DNA of 64,000 nt from Endocalyx cinctus (taxonomy: Eukaryota; Ascomycota; Sordariomycetes; Amphisphaeriales; Apiosporaceae), in contig BCKC01000004.1 in assembly GCA_001600455.1 (NCBI GenBank), forward strand, positions 3,088,915-3,152,914, written 5' to 3'. This document shows positions 1-11,155 of the stretch, one piece after another; the stretch's first letter is position 1, and each line of letters starts with the position of its first letter. Made by a program: the position numbers and the translations under genes. Under the pieces are notes generated by a model. The model worked only from the letters and a program-made list of their open reading frames with translations. It did no database searches and was not told the origin of the DNA.

Positions 1-556
1 AGGCGGTAAGACGTATATTATGGAGGACGAGGACGAGCCTCTGGATCTGTTGGATCGAAAGGCTCTCGCTAGTATCTCATCGACAAAACCTGGAAAATTG
101 CGGAAAGCCGGCAAGACTAAAGCCAAGACGGATATGGACGGCAAACTGATCCTAGGCCAGGAGAGCGATGAAGATGATGCCATGGTCATCGACACGCCAA
201 ACGATGGTGCTGAACAGAGCGGCGTCGGAGCGTACGTCGCGGCTCTCAAGAGCAAGGACGTCGGTCGTAGGGGCCGGGGCGGTCGACTCAAGTTCTCAAA
301 CAAGCGCAGCAACGACGATGAGGATGAGGACGAGGATATGGACGTGGATGAGAAAGATGTGTCTGCTATCAAGTCCAAGTTCAACAAGGGTAGAGGTGGC
401 GCCAGTCCCCGTGGGCACCGTGGCGGCATGCGCGGAGGCAACAGGAGTGGCAAAGGGGGTATTTCCAATGGCAGACGAGGTCTCGGTGAAGATAAGAGAA
501 GGGGCCCAGCCTTCGGCGGTAAAGTCGGGAAGCCGAAATCCCCTGGTAGGAGATAA
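1..556 (+). CDS. RRP12: RRP12 ribosomal RNA processing protein, C-terminal fragment
   Basis: The reading frame is open from the first base of the window (frame starting at base 2) to a TAA at 554-556, so this is the 3' end of a gene that begins outside the window. The visible 184 or so residues hold the sequence EDEPLDLLDRKALASISSTK, typical of the end of fungal Rrp12. Acidic stretches and a Gly/Arg/Lys-rich basic tail (RGG-like) follow. Rrp12 is a HEAT-repeat karyopherin-like factor needed for maturation and nuclear export of both ribosomal subunits; the HEAT repeats would lie upstream. The assignment rests on this conserved C-terminal block only. The methionine at base 20 is internal and not a likely start. 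Confidence 0.8.
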   Translation, partial: GGKTYIMEDEDEPLDLLDRKALASISSTKPGKLRKAGKTKAKTDMDGKLILGQESDEDDAMVIDTPNDGAEQSGVGAYVAALKSKDVGRRGRGGRLKFSNKRSNDDEDEDEDMDVDEKDVSAIKSKFNKGRGGASPRGHRGGMRGGNRSGKGGISNGRRGLGEDKRRGPAFGGKVGKPKSPGRR

Positions 557-1359
557 AGATGTCACGACGTCGTTATATGTATAAGTGTTGATATGGAACG
601 TCTTATGCGACGAAGTAATCCTTGATACCCATCTACCCACCAACTCGGGTCGATAAGAAAGAAAAAAAAATATTAGCCAGAATGGTACAAACTCTACGAT
701 TTGAGCACTGAATGGAGTTAAGGAGTTGAAGGATATTATAAAAATCTTTTAGAATTAGAGAGTTTCAATCAAGAGAACTGGTTTGCATGAAAAAATAAAA
801 ATCTTCATTGCGAAATTAACATCGAATTTGACCTTCGATGCATATCGTTTCTCCTATCCTTAACCTAGTGATCTTCTTTCTAGGAAATTAAAAGTATGTC
901 CATATTTACAATATACTAAAACAATAACCGTAGTTTGTGTATGTGTGTGTGTGTCTTCATGAAATATCCGTAAAGTCTACCTCTCCGACACGTAAACCGA
1001 TGATTAGGAAACAAAATACAAGGGGGGGTAGGTGAAAATCAGATTTCTTCCTGTGAACGCCGAAACGACCTCGTAACAAAACGTTTGAACTTGGGAGACA
1101 AGGAGATGGATAAGAAAAGGGACCATAAAAAAACACACAGGAGACTATTGTATGCGCTGGTAGAGACGAGGAGACTTCGGGATCGTTTCTAGGTTTTGCC
1201 CACTATTATTTGCGTTCTCAAACGGTCGGTTGGTCGAGTTGTTCGTTCGAAATATCCGCCGTTGATGTTTTTATCGTCAACGAATGTATTCCATAAATTG
1301 GGTTGCTTTTCTTTTCAATCACTTCCCCCCTTTTCTTTACTTTTTTTCTCGCTTTTCTT
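557..1359. other. Convergent intergenic region, RRP12 / VTI1
   Basis: Holds the 3' ends of two convergent genes. AT-rich; a short (TG)n tract lies near 938-953. I see no gene. The open frame on the plus strand around 1196-1474 is the antisense of VTI1 exon 3 and its flanks. Confidence 0.6.
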
Positions 1360-2352
1360 TTACCGGAATTTGGCAAAGATGACGGCGAAGATAAGGAGTA
1401 CCAGAACGGTGATAATAGCGATAGTGATTATCCTATTTGTAGCCATCCTATATAGAAGAAGAAAAACGAGTTAGTATTTTCACCCTTTTTTTTTCCGTTT
1501 CATCTCCAACCTCATTTCGCATCATTTATGCAACCAGAAAATGATGCTTCGCAAGGCGATAAAAAGGGAGAAGAATATGTAATACAATCCAACGATAAAA
1601 ATAATAAAAAAAGGGGGGATTTTAAGAGGAGTATTTACCTACGAGCCATCCCCCTCAAAGTCTTGACGCTACGATCGACGTAACCCTCGCTCTCGTAGAG
1701 GACGTTTCCGGTATGCGCGATGCGCTCCCGCTGGCCGTGGAGGTCGGCCAAAGTAGCGGCGCCGATGGCCTCGGTCTCGTTCGCGAGGGCCTGGGACGCG
1801 CGCAGGCGCTGCGAGGAGCGGTCGAGGCGGTCGGTCCCCGCGAGCAGCTGCTGCCGCTGCTCGAGCTGCAGATCCGAGGCCGAGACGCCGCCCGGGTGAT
1901 CGGTATAGCGGCTGCCGAAAAGCGCGGCGCGGTCGTCGGCTAAGGCGCGGAGCTTGCGCTTGTGCCCGTCGACGTCGGTCTCGAAGTTGCGGAAGCGTTG
2001 GTTGACGCGCGCGCGCGAGGTCGAGGGGATGTTTTGCTTCTCGAGGCGCATTTGGTCTAACTGTTTTGATGGAGAAGTGATGAGTTACTAGTCTTCAGGG
2101 GTTTGTCTTCCTAAAAAAAAAAAAAAAAAAAAAAAAATGAATGAATAGATGATGATAAAAAAAAAATCTTACCAACTCTTCGGCTTCCTCCAAAGCTCTC
2201 TCGGCCTGGCTTATCGCTGCTTTTCGAGGCTCGCCGCTCAGCTCGGGAATCTGATCTAGCTTCTGGGTGAGGTCGGCTTGGACGAGCTTGAATTCGGCTT
2301 CGTAGCTGCCGAACAGCTCAGAGCCGGCGTCGGTGTCTAGAGGGTTAGACAT
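1360..2352 (-). CDS. VTI1: Vti1 v-SNARE (Qb-SNARE)
   Basis: Three exons on the minus strand: 2173-2352, 1639-2060 and 1360-1447, giving 229 aa. The introns (112 and 191 nt) have GTAAG / GTAAAT donors and CAG / TAG acceptors. Vti1 is the Qb-SNARE for Golgi-to-endosome/vacuole and intra-Golgi fusion. The N-terminal three-helix domain (about 1-110) is followed by a SNARE coiled coil (about 130-190) with the central-layer glutamine in DLHGQRERI. The last exon encodes a C-terminal anchor with the family hallmark MATNRIITIAIITVLVLL and a short luminal end, AKFR. That exon is only 88 nt and is easily missed: without it the protein has no membrane anchor. Joining it restores the continuous RGMARRMATNR typical of the family. 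Intron 1 contains a 25-base homopolymer run. Confidence 0.93.
2113..2137. repeat. Poly(A) run of 25 in VTI1 intron 1
   Basis: Uninterrupted A run on the plus strand (poly-T in the transcript), inside the first intron of VTI1, just downstream of the acceptor in plus coordinates. Such runs recur through the window and are prone to length error in the assembly. Confidence 0.9.
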
Positions 2353-4247
2353 GGTTGATGGATCGAAGGAAGGATAATTAATCTCTGATTCTTTTTCGTT
2401 TTCTCTCTCTTCGTCTTTTCTCCTTCTTTTTATCGTTGCGTTATCGGGGGTGATCGAATGTCAAATGTGCTCGACGTTGATTAAGAGAAACAAATAATAA
2501 TAGAAAACCAATAAAAGAAAGAACGATGGCGTATATAGATGAGCGGTTGTCTGGTTCGAACGGAGAGGAAGGATGTATGTGGCTTGGTTTTGATGAATGT
2601 TATGGACGATGGCAGGACGGTTGATGGTTTGATGGTTGCGTAATTCAAGTCAAATCCAAATTGGTACTAGATTGTATAAGCTAGAGTTCTTTAATTTGGT
2701 GCCTGGACTCTCTGAAATATTACTGAGCGTAGCGTCTGATCAAAGGTTTCATAATGCTATGGATATTAACACAATAGCGGCAAAGTACCTACAGTAGGCT
2801 GCTAGTTAGGTTCATGGTACTTCTGTATACGCTAATATAAACCGATAAGGTTATCATTCCAGCCACAGAGTTGAAGATATGGTCCGTGCGTTTTCGAACC
2901 CGCTAGAGGAAAATTCGTTTACAGTATTGTATAAATTAACTGTGCAAGTTGAAAAAGCTTCTTCTCTTTCTTCTTCTTTTTTCCTTTCTTCATTATGAAA
3001 GTTGAACCCCCGGGATTGCAGAATTTTAGGCTACGAGTTCCAAATTGATTCACGAACACGTAGTTGTATTAACCGGGCAGATTAATTACCACGGAGCTTC
3101 TAAGAATTGGATATTAGACGACGGTCCTTTGTGATCTTGTTGCCTCTGAGTATTCGGTCCCGTTGAGCCTCGACATTCTTATGTCTTTTCTATTTTCTAT
3201 TTTACTTGCATTCTGTTTGATATCCTAAACCCTTTGAGTACTATCTGTAGCTTATTATGTTTCCAAGTATACACAAATCATGGGTATATTTATATTGATA
3301 TGCGAAGGAAGTGTAAATTGCAATAGTCGTCACTTAGGCCGGCGGTATATCCGAAAACATACTCTGAGTGAAGATTTTTCTTTGGCTTCGCTATAATTAA
3401 GATCCTAAAGTCACGTATTATTCGGGCCTATACAGCTGGCATAATGCCCCACCGATCAGAGAAATTGCTGCAACTAATTATAAAACTCTTCCATGTGAAA
3501 GTGAAGGCATGCTGGCAAGCTATCATAGGCGTCATAGCATTCGCACAGTCTTAACAGTCTACGCATACTCTACACTAAGTAATCAATAGCAGTTGAAGTT
3601 GAAGATGCTCGAGCACAATCAGCCACGGTGGGGGGTTGTTTACGTTGTTGGGAACTCGTTTCAAGGGGGTGCTTGCTTAGCTATAAGTCACTCACTGGAG
3701 TGCTATTTTACATAACCCGTCTGCCCGTAAACTCTTGTACGTTACCAGGTGACCTAAACTCAACAAACCCGACCTAACATCCATCGATTACCCAGGTACT
3801 CGGTATACATATATATATTGATATATTTCATCGCCTCTTTTACATCTTCGTATCCTCCCTGTTTCACCTATCATTTTTTTTAAACATACATAACTTATCA
3901 GATTGCTGAAGTGTCAATCCATTTTTCTGGGTATAATGCCTGCCCAAAATCACATGTAAGTACACTACGAATATGACATGGACTCCTTCTATTCGATGAA
4001 ACCGGTAGCTCTGTTTTACACTAAACTTCTTCATATTAATCCTATGCGCTTTTTCGCTGTCCACCACGTTGTTTATCTACTTTCCTCGTGATTTTCAACA
4101 ACTTATATATTTACCCTCGTTCGTTATGTGTAGCCATGCCCAATTTTATTTTTAAAGTTTTAAACGTTTCTATGTTCATTTCAGAAACTGTCCTCGCATC
4201 AGACCGCTCTTTTTTTTTCTCTTCTTGAAATCCTCACGTAGACATCC
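2353..4247. other. Divergent intergenic region, VTI1 / FAD oxidoreductase
   Basis: About 1.9 kb between two divergent genes, so it holds both promoters. AT-rich and scattered with short open frames (for example 3864-4067 minus) that have low complexity and no recognisable family. I see no RNA gene or repeat element. Confidence 0.5.
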
Positions 4248-5923
4248 ATGACATCATTAGTTAACGTTGTACCTAGAAAGAAGGTAGCCATCGTCGGAAG
4301 CGGCTCGGCAGGTATCGGTGCGCTCTGGGCCCTGAACCGAACTCACCACGATGTCTACCTATACGAAGCCGGCGACCGTTTAGGCGGGCATACAAATACC
4401 GTCCAATGGAAGAAAGGGAAATTCAGCACCATGGTCGACACCGGTTTCATCGTGCTCAACAGCGCCACCTATCGTGCGTACTCCCCTAGCCCTTTCGTAT
4501 AAGGGTCTTTTTATTAACTAACTATTTTCGTCGCGTAGCCAATTTCATAAGCTTCTTGAGAAAAATGAATGTCCCGATCGCGAAGACTGAGATGACTTTT
4601 GGCGTCTCACGTGACGGAGGAGACTTTGAATGGGCCGGGACGAGCCTGGATGCCGTGTTCTGCCAAAGGAGAAACATCTTCTCCTTCAAGATGTGGAGGC
4701 TGATCTTCGACATTATCCGCTTCAACCAGTTTGCCCTGGACTTGTTGAGGGATGAAGAAGCGGCTAATATGCCGAATGGCCACCACCCGTCCGAGCCTGA
4801 CCCTGAAGAAACGATCGGTCAATATCTGGACAGAAACGGATACTCTGAGACCTTTCGGAACGACTACCTCATCCCTATGACCGCCGCAGTGTGGAGCACA
4901 AGCCCGGATAAATGCGCCTTGGAATTTCCGGCCGTAACCCTCGTACGGTTCATGTAAGCGCTCCCTAACACGTGGACAAAAAACGGTAAACTAATTCTTC
5001 ATAGGTGGAACCATCATCTTCTCAGCACGGTAGCAAAACGGCCAGATTGGCTTACTTTAGAAGGGGGTGCCAAGACCTACATAGACGCTGTCGTGAGAGG
5101 TTTCCCCCCAAACCACCTTAAGCTTAAAACGACGGTGAAATTTCTCACCAACGACGATGACGGTCGTGTCCGGTTACACCTTGAGAACGGGAGCACGGAA
5201 GTCTTCGACCACGTTATCCTCGCAACTCACGGTGACCAGGCCTACCAGATCATCGCACCGTCGGCCACGGATGAGGAGAAACGAATCATGTCGGCGTTCC
5301 AGACATCTGAGAATACTTGCGTGCTCCATTCCGACAAGTCTCTCTTACCTCGACGCGAGAAAGCTTGGAGCGCCTGGAATTATCTCACCGTGTCGTCCCC
5401 GTGGACTGGGAAAGACATAAACCAAGTCTCTTTGACTTACAATATGAACATTCTACAGCATATCCCCAGGGGAGCGTTCGGTGACGTACTGGTGACTCTG
5501 AACCCTCTTCACGAACCCAAAGCAGATACTATCCAGGGCCGTTACTCTTACTCGCATCCACTATACACGCCCGCTGCTATAAGGGCCCAAAAAGCACTAC
5601 CCCGAATCCAGAACACGCGTGGTATCAGCTACGCCGGCGCATGGACCAAATATGGCTTTCACGAAGACGGGTTCAGCAGTGGGCTATACGCGGCAAAAGC
5701 TCATCTCGGTGCCATATTACCTTTTGAATTTGTGGACTCAACGTTTAGTCGCGGACGACAACCCGAGTTCCATATAATGGACTGGCTGCTTCGGGTCATC
5801 ATCTTGGTGATACAAGTATTTGTGATCGAGCTGTCGGAGAGGCTTTTCAGTTCGACAAGAGCCAGAGTGGCGGCTCAAGTAAACGGCATGGGTAAGAGAT
5901 TGAGAAATGTGAAATCAGCATGA
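4248..5923 (+). CDS. FAD-dependent amine oxidoreductase, COG2907-like
   Basis: Three exons, 4248-4473, 4539-4953 and 5005-5923, give 519 aa. Splicing restores the conserved runs TYPNFISFLRKMN and VRFMWNHHLLS. The N-terminus has a Rossmann FAD-binding motif, GSGSAGIGALWAL, followed by EAGDRLGGHTNTV (residues about 15-50), as in the amine oxidase/NAD(P)-binding family. A segment WLLRVIILVIQVFVIEL near the C-terminus looks like a membrane anchor. In other genomes this family (predicted flavoprotein COG2907) is often found with cyclopropane fatty-acyl-phospholipid synthase and DUF1365 genes; that is family knowledge. Neither partner is next to it here. The substrate is unknown, and a lipid-related oxidation is only a guess. 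Introns are 65 and 51 nt. Confidence 0.85.
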
Positions 5924-6342
5924 TTTGAGATCGGATAGATTAGACTTTGTATATCATATAGCAGACACCAAATACCCAGGGCGACCATAGGATAGTAATA
6001 ATGTAACCTACATACTTTTTTGAAATTTATATACATACATATCAATTCTGGTTCATACTTATAGTGACCTATTCAGCTACTGTACTTGTAAATGGGTACT
6101 GCCCCTCAGCCCCTATAGCGACTTAACTTAACCCTGCTGGAATTACTCCGATTAGGTTCAAAGCAGCCCGAAAGCTCCATTAAAAGACCCACTAAATTGT
6201 GCTAACAGCTCACTGAACCTCAGCTCGCTCACCCAACTGATGTATGACCTGATCGCCGGAAAAAAAAAAAGTGAGAAGCTCTTTTTTTCCTTTTTTGAAT
6301 AGCTTCTAACGGTCACCAAAAGTGCTCAACACCCTCCGAATC
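5924..6342. other. Intergenic, oxidoreductase / COX11
   Basis: Tandem-orientation spacer of 419 bp with the terminator of the upstream gene and the promoter of COX11. No other feature seen. Confidence 0.5.
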
Positions 6343-7453
6343 ATGAACGGTCTACCACGAATAATATCCCGGCCGTCTCTGCAATGGGCTTGCGCGTCAT
6401 GTCGCCGAGCAGCGAGTCCCCAAAAATTGACGACCAAGCAGCTATTCCCCACGAACCGAGGCGGCTCTCGCAGAAACCTATCCAATAGCTCGAAAAAGCA
6501 GCAGCAACAGCAACAATATGAGACCAGAAACCCGCCGCCGCCGCCGTCGATGGAGGAGTTGAGGGAATATTATAAATTTAAGAACAGGACGACGGTGTAA
6601 GCTTGAACCAATTGATATTTTTTCGGGTGTGGTTGTATAATTTTGAGAAGTGGGATCTAAACGAGATTTTGGTTATTTATCAAAAAAAAAAAGGTTCTAT
6701 GCTTTGAGCATCATACTCGGTACCGTCGCTTTCTCGTATGGTTCCGTACCGTTTTACAAGATGGTTCGTCCTACACAAAAATTCTACACGACGTATAATA
6801 TACACGCAGGAGAAACACCTAACTAACGTCACAAACCCCCTTTCCCCTCTATCCAGATCTGCCAAACAACAGGCTGGGGCGGCCAACCCGTCCGCGCGCA
6901 CGGCGGATCCGGAGCCGAAGCCGAGGACCCGGCGTCGCGCCTGGTGCCGGTGACGAGCGCGCGACGGATACGGGTAACGTTCAACGCGTCGGTATCGGAC
7001 GTGCTGCCGTGGAAGTTCGTGCCGCAGCAGCGGGAGGTGCGGGTTCTGCCGGGGGAGACGGCCCTGGCCTTCTACACGGCGACGAACCGGAGCGATTCGG
7101 ACATCATCGGCGTGGCGACGTACAGCGTTACCCCGGCCCAGGTGGCCCCGTACTTCAGTAAGATCCAGTGCTTCTGCTTCGAGGAGCAGCGGCTGAACGC
7201 CGGCGAGACGGTCGATATGCCCGTCTTCTTCTACCTCGACCCGGATCTGCTGAACGATCTGAATATGAGGGGGATTAACGAGGTTACGCTGAATTATACC
7301 TTTTTTAGTAAGTTTTTTTCTCGTCGAGACTCTTTGCCAACGTCGTCTTATTCTTTCTTATATATTCGTTGGATATGGGACTAATTCGTTTCTGCAGAGG
7401 CGAAATATGATAATAATGGAAAATTCAAGAATTTCCCTACTGTCTCGACATAG
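6343..7453 (+). CDS. COX11: Cytochrome c oxidase assembly protein COX11
   Basis: Four exons, 6343-6596, 6694-6763, 6857-7307 and 7398-7453, give 276 aa. Cox11 is an inner-membrane copper chaperone that delivers copper to the Cu(B) site of Cox1. Residues 1-60 are Arg/Ser/Gln-rich, fitting a mitochondrial presequence, with a run of Gln near 53-58 and five prolines near 64-68. One transmembrane helix (about 85-104) is followed by the intermembrane-space domain. The copper-binding pair lies in KIQCFCFEEQ (Cys213 and Cys215), and Cys110 in KMICQTTGW is also conserved. The ATG at 6343 is the first in frame; the open frame extends upstream only through a GTG. The end, GKFKNFPTVST, is carried by a 56-nt last exon. 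Confidence 0.95.
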
Positions 7454-7669
7454 AGACGAGATATATATAATTTATATTTAAAAAATAAGTATATATAGAT
7501 AGATGCAGATATGATATGTACAATATTTTGTGCCGCTAAATTTCGAAAGGTATCATCATACTAGACGAGATTGGAGTCTATATGACTATTCTTCTAGAGA
7601 GAGAGAGAGAGAAAGAAAAAGAAAAAAAGATAAAGCAAAGCTGTGTAGAATGCACTCTATGTTGTATAA

Positions 7670-9465
7670 TTATTCCATTGGCTTTTGTCCCCAAATGATA
7701 TCCAACGGCGTACAAATGTGTATCTGCGCAAAAGTTTTAGTCAACATTTCCACCCCTTTATTACAACAGCACGTTTTCGGTGCGTTCTCGCGAGATGGGA
7801 AGAGAAAAAGAAAAAGAAAAAAAAAAGACTCACGCTCGGATCCATCAACTCGTCCTTACACTTAGCCAGAAAAGCGTCGACCTCGGCCTCGGATTCGCCC
7901 AGCATGATGAGCAGCCTCTTGCTGATCCCCTCGATCCCTTCGTACAGGTCCTTACGGCCCATCCAGCCGATACGCTTTTGTCGCTGACCTTTGGCCCAGG
8001 GGCCGATCGGGACCATCAGGTGCTTCTCCTCGACCTCCTGAAACCCGGCCTTGCGCATCCGCTCGGGGTGCTGGAAGGAAGACATCGAGTCGATCCCGAG
8101 ACGGGCGCACGCCGCTTGGATCTTTTGGCCCCAGTGCCACATGGCGTTGTTCTCCGTTACCGTCCCGTCGGGACAGTCGAAGGGGATGTGGAATTCCTGT
8201 TGTGAAGAAAAAGAAAGGGGAAAACGCGGGTTTCTTTTTATCAGCGCCGGTTTTTATGTAATTCAAGGATAATGGTTTTCTTCTTCTTCTTCTTCTTCTT
8301 CATCATAGCAGTAGTAAGAGTAAAACATATATAAAATGATTTCTTACTTGTAATTCAAGATACCCGCCCGGCTGCAGGAAGTGGTAAGCTTGCTCGACGA
8401 ACTTGTCCCAGTTCGGGACGCCCATGGTCAAGGCGCGGCAGTGGATGTAATCGAAGCGCTGGTGGAAGGACCAATCCTGGGTCGCGTCGTCGATGAAGAA
8501 GGAGCAGTTGGTCGGCACCCAGTCCGGCTGTATGGGACTCAGGTCGGTGCCGAGAACTTGCACCTTGGGGTACATGTTCGCGAACTCGATGGCCCAATCT
8601 TATTTTATCGTACGTTAACATTTTCACGAAAAGAAGGAAGTTGGTCAGAGAGAGAGAGGAGAGGGGGGCTTACTTCCTGTACCGGTACCGACGTCGAGAA
8701 CGTGCGTCAGGTTGATCTTATCCAGGGGCGCGAGGAAGTACCTCCCGCCCATCATCTGCATCCATATGAGATGTTGCAGCTCGAGCCTGTCCATTTCTTG
8801 CTACAAGTAAAGCAGAAAGACGTGTAAGCCTCGAAACAGTACAGTGTCGTAAAGTTAAGCACAGGTTTTCTTCTTCTTCTTCTTCTTTTTTTGAAGAAAA
8901 AGAAAAAACACTTACGATATCATTGGGTAGGTGATAGGAGCCGTTCGAACTCTGATATCGTCGTCCGTGCTCATAGTGAAATTGGTAATCGGCACTCCGC
9001 ATAGACGTCGAGATGCTGCAACCATTTTTGTGTTTTGACTTGATGAGCGCAGGAGCAGACAAAATGACGAATAAGAGATGTAGATAAAACAATATTAATT
9101 TTGTAATCGTGTACGATCCCTTTTATTTCATAGTCGTTTCGTAGAATAATAAGGATAGTGACTTGATGCTAATGAAAGCAAAAAAGGGTTACTTACGAAG
9201 AAACGTCGGTCCCCAAGGAAGAGTCGATATCTGATCTACTCGAGTCGATTTCAAGATCGCCGATAATTTCCTGCTGCTCTTCCGACGCATCCTGCGACTG
9301 GGTCTGAAGATTATTATTATTATGGTTGTTGTCATCTTGTGATAATTCGGCCCCGGTCATCCTGCTATCCGCCGGAAGGCCGGTCGTAGTGGGGTTCAGG
9401 TTGGTATTACCACCACTAAGACCCCTCGGAACATCGTCGATATCCATCTGGCTATCGTCTTCCAT
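7670..9465 (-). CDS. LaeA/UMTA-like SAM-dependent methyltransferase
   Basis: Six minus-strand exons, 9197-9465, 8916-9015, 8674-8800, 8348-8598, 7834-8196 and 7670-7723, give 387 aa. The first 90 residues are acidic and Asn/Gln-rich, probably disordered. The family core begins at YQFHYEHGRRYQ. The SAM-binding motif I is VLDVGTGTGNW (about 157-167); a later strand has VLGTDLSPIQPDWVP, and the PGGYLELQ block is typical of this class-I group. The end is PLDIIWGQKP, from a tiny 54-nt last exon with branch site TGACTAA. LaeA-like proteins include global regulators of secondary metabolism, but most members have unknown substrates, and this gene is not in an obvious metabolite cluster. Introns contain (GAA)n/(TTC)n tracts near 8278-8300 and 8870-8886. 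It is convergent with COX11, 216 bp apart. Confidence 0.9.
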
Positions 9466-10604
9466 GGTTCGGGAGACTTTGGGGTTCTGGTTTATTAATA
9501 TTACGTGCTTGATGTTTCACAAAATAGTGTATATAAGTAGTTCTAAACAGTAATGATATCCTTACTATATGACCAGGAAATAAATATATTTATAGGTATA
9601 CGAAAGTTATTGGTGGGTGAGATGATGGCAATCTTCTTTTTTAACTTAGTCAAAAACAAAACCAAAATATGACTATGTTAAGACAAAAGATGATTAGATA
9701 AAAACATGCGGTTTCATACGCAGGGATTCCGTTCTTGATTTATATGTCAAGTATTATTTCTAGAAATGTAGAAGTAGACCACCAATTTTTAAGCCAAATC
9801 TCCCCCGGCCCATGTACTGTACTGTACATACATATATACATAAATAATGTACACAAATCTCTTGTCTTCGTTTTTATCTAAACCGGACATAGAACTACCC
9901 CTCCTTTCTTCCCTCTATCCCCACCCGCTCCATCCCGCGTGAAGCGTTCGTAAAAAAAGAACCACTTCGGCTACGAGCGAGAAAGAAGTGACAAGGCTTG
10001 GTACTACCTAGGTAGATCCATGGATATATATAAGTATTTGAGCTTACACATTCAAGTTTGTGTAATGAATGGTTGGTAAGTTAAAAATATGCTGATATAT
10101 ATGAATAACCATTAAAAAAAAAAAACGTTCGGCTGTCGGAAAGTAAGTCAGTCTCTTAACAAATCTGGCATAGTGTGTGCGCCACTTGGCGTATGTACGT
10201 TGCGGACGAAAAGTCCGGTTTTGAGGCTTCCGTTGCATCGATATTGAATATACCTATCTCTTCGTGAAACGATGATGACAGCGAACTCACTAATAATAGT
10301 AATACGTAAACACAACGGTTCCGAGGCACGTGGCTAGCGATGAATCAGAGCTTCTTTGGATATTTTTAAAAACGATATCGAACGGACTCCGTATTTGAAA
10401 CGAGCAAAGAAACTTGACTCTGTAGTAATGCGTTGAACAGGTCAAGATAAACCCTGTTATAATGAGTAGAAAGATTATAAAAGAGGAGTTTGTCATAGAA
10501 CAATGTTTGAAGTATTATACAACTGTTCCAGTATCCACGTACAAGACGTTACATAGAGTAACTTGAATAAACTATCGGATACGGGTGTTATTTCGGAATA
10601 CTAT
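9466..10604. other. Intergenic, upstream of the methyltransferase
   Basis: About 1.1 kb, AT-rich. It contains the palindrome-like motif ACTACCTAGGTAG near 10004-10016. Small open frames (10044-10238 and 10290-10496, both minus) show no family features. Confidence 0.5.
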
Positions 10605-11155
10605 TCAGTAACTCTCCATGAAGAGAAAGCGCCTTTGCTCATCCGTCATTTTATCGAACTCCTCCACCTCGCCCTCCTTGAATGTGATATACCATCTCAG
10701 CAAATCCCGGGGCATCACGTTGTGCAGGTAAGCGTCGCACTTCGGAAAACGCAGCGCCTCCCTCAACGTAGTCGGCTTAAGCTGGACCATGCCGTACCCG
10801 ATGCGCAGGCCGGGGATGACGCGGTGCGAGAGGAGGCCGCAGTCCCTCCACGTCAACGGCATGGCCTGCCTTGAAGCCGCAGCGACGAAGAGAAGTCCAG
10901 TCCGGACACAAACGCCACGATTTGTTATGTTCGGCCAAAGAGAAGATCTTGGGAACTGTCGAGATAGAAAGGGATGATCATATTGTCCTGGGCGATGTGA
11001 ACGGTCTCGTGTCCACTGGCGATTCGATCATAGCGATCGACAGGTATAAACTTGGCTCGCAGCACGCCAGAATAGTCAATCCATTGGAAGCGGATAATTT
11101 CAATGTTTTGGCTTTCAGCTAGAAACTTCCTGAGTAAAGTTCTCTTAGCTTCCAT
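10605..11155 (-). pseudogene. Glutamine-synthetase-like relic with catalytic core missing
   Basis: On the minus strand, an ATG at 11155 opens a frame with a beta-grasp GS N-terminus (IRFQWIDYSGVLRAKFIP) that stops after 76 aa. A one-base shift near 10965 picks up LCPDWTSLRRCGFKAGHA, which matches the GS segment before the catalytic barrel. At about 10862 the frame changes again to a GS C-terminus (LTWRDC, then VMPRDLLRWYITFKEGEVEE, ending MESY, TGA at 10605). Both outer ends of a fungal GS-like protein (usually about 430-460 aa) are present, but roughly 200 or more residues of catalytic centre between GHA and LTWRDC are absent. This indicates an internal deletion plus a frameshift. It cannot make an active ligase; a short N-terminal peptide could still be translated. 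Confidence 0.75.

Noticed and set aside
1196..1474. Plus-strand 92-codon frame with a membrane-like segment
   Set aside because: It has no ATG at its left end, and the reverse strand of the same bases is the third exon of VTI1, which completes that gene exactly.
7741..8272. Several overlapping plus-strand frames up to 141 codons
   Set aside because: Shadows of exon 5 of the methyltransferase and its introns.
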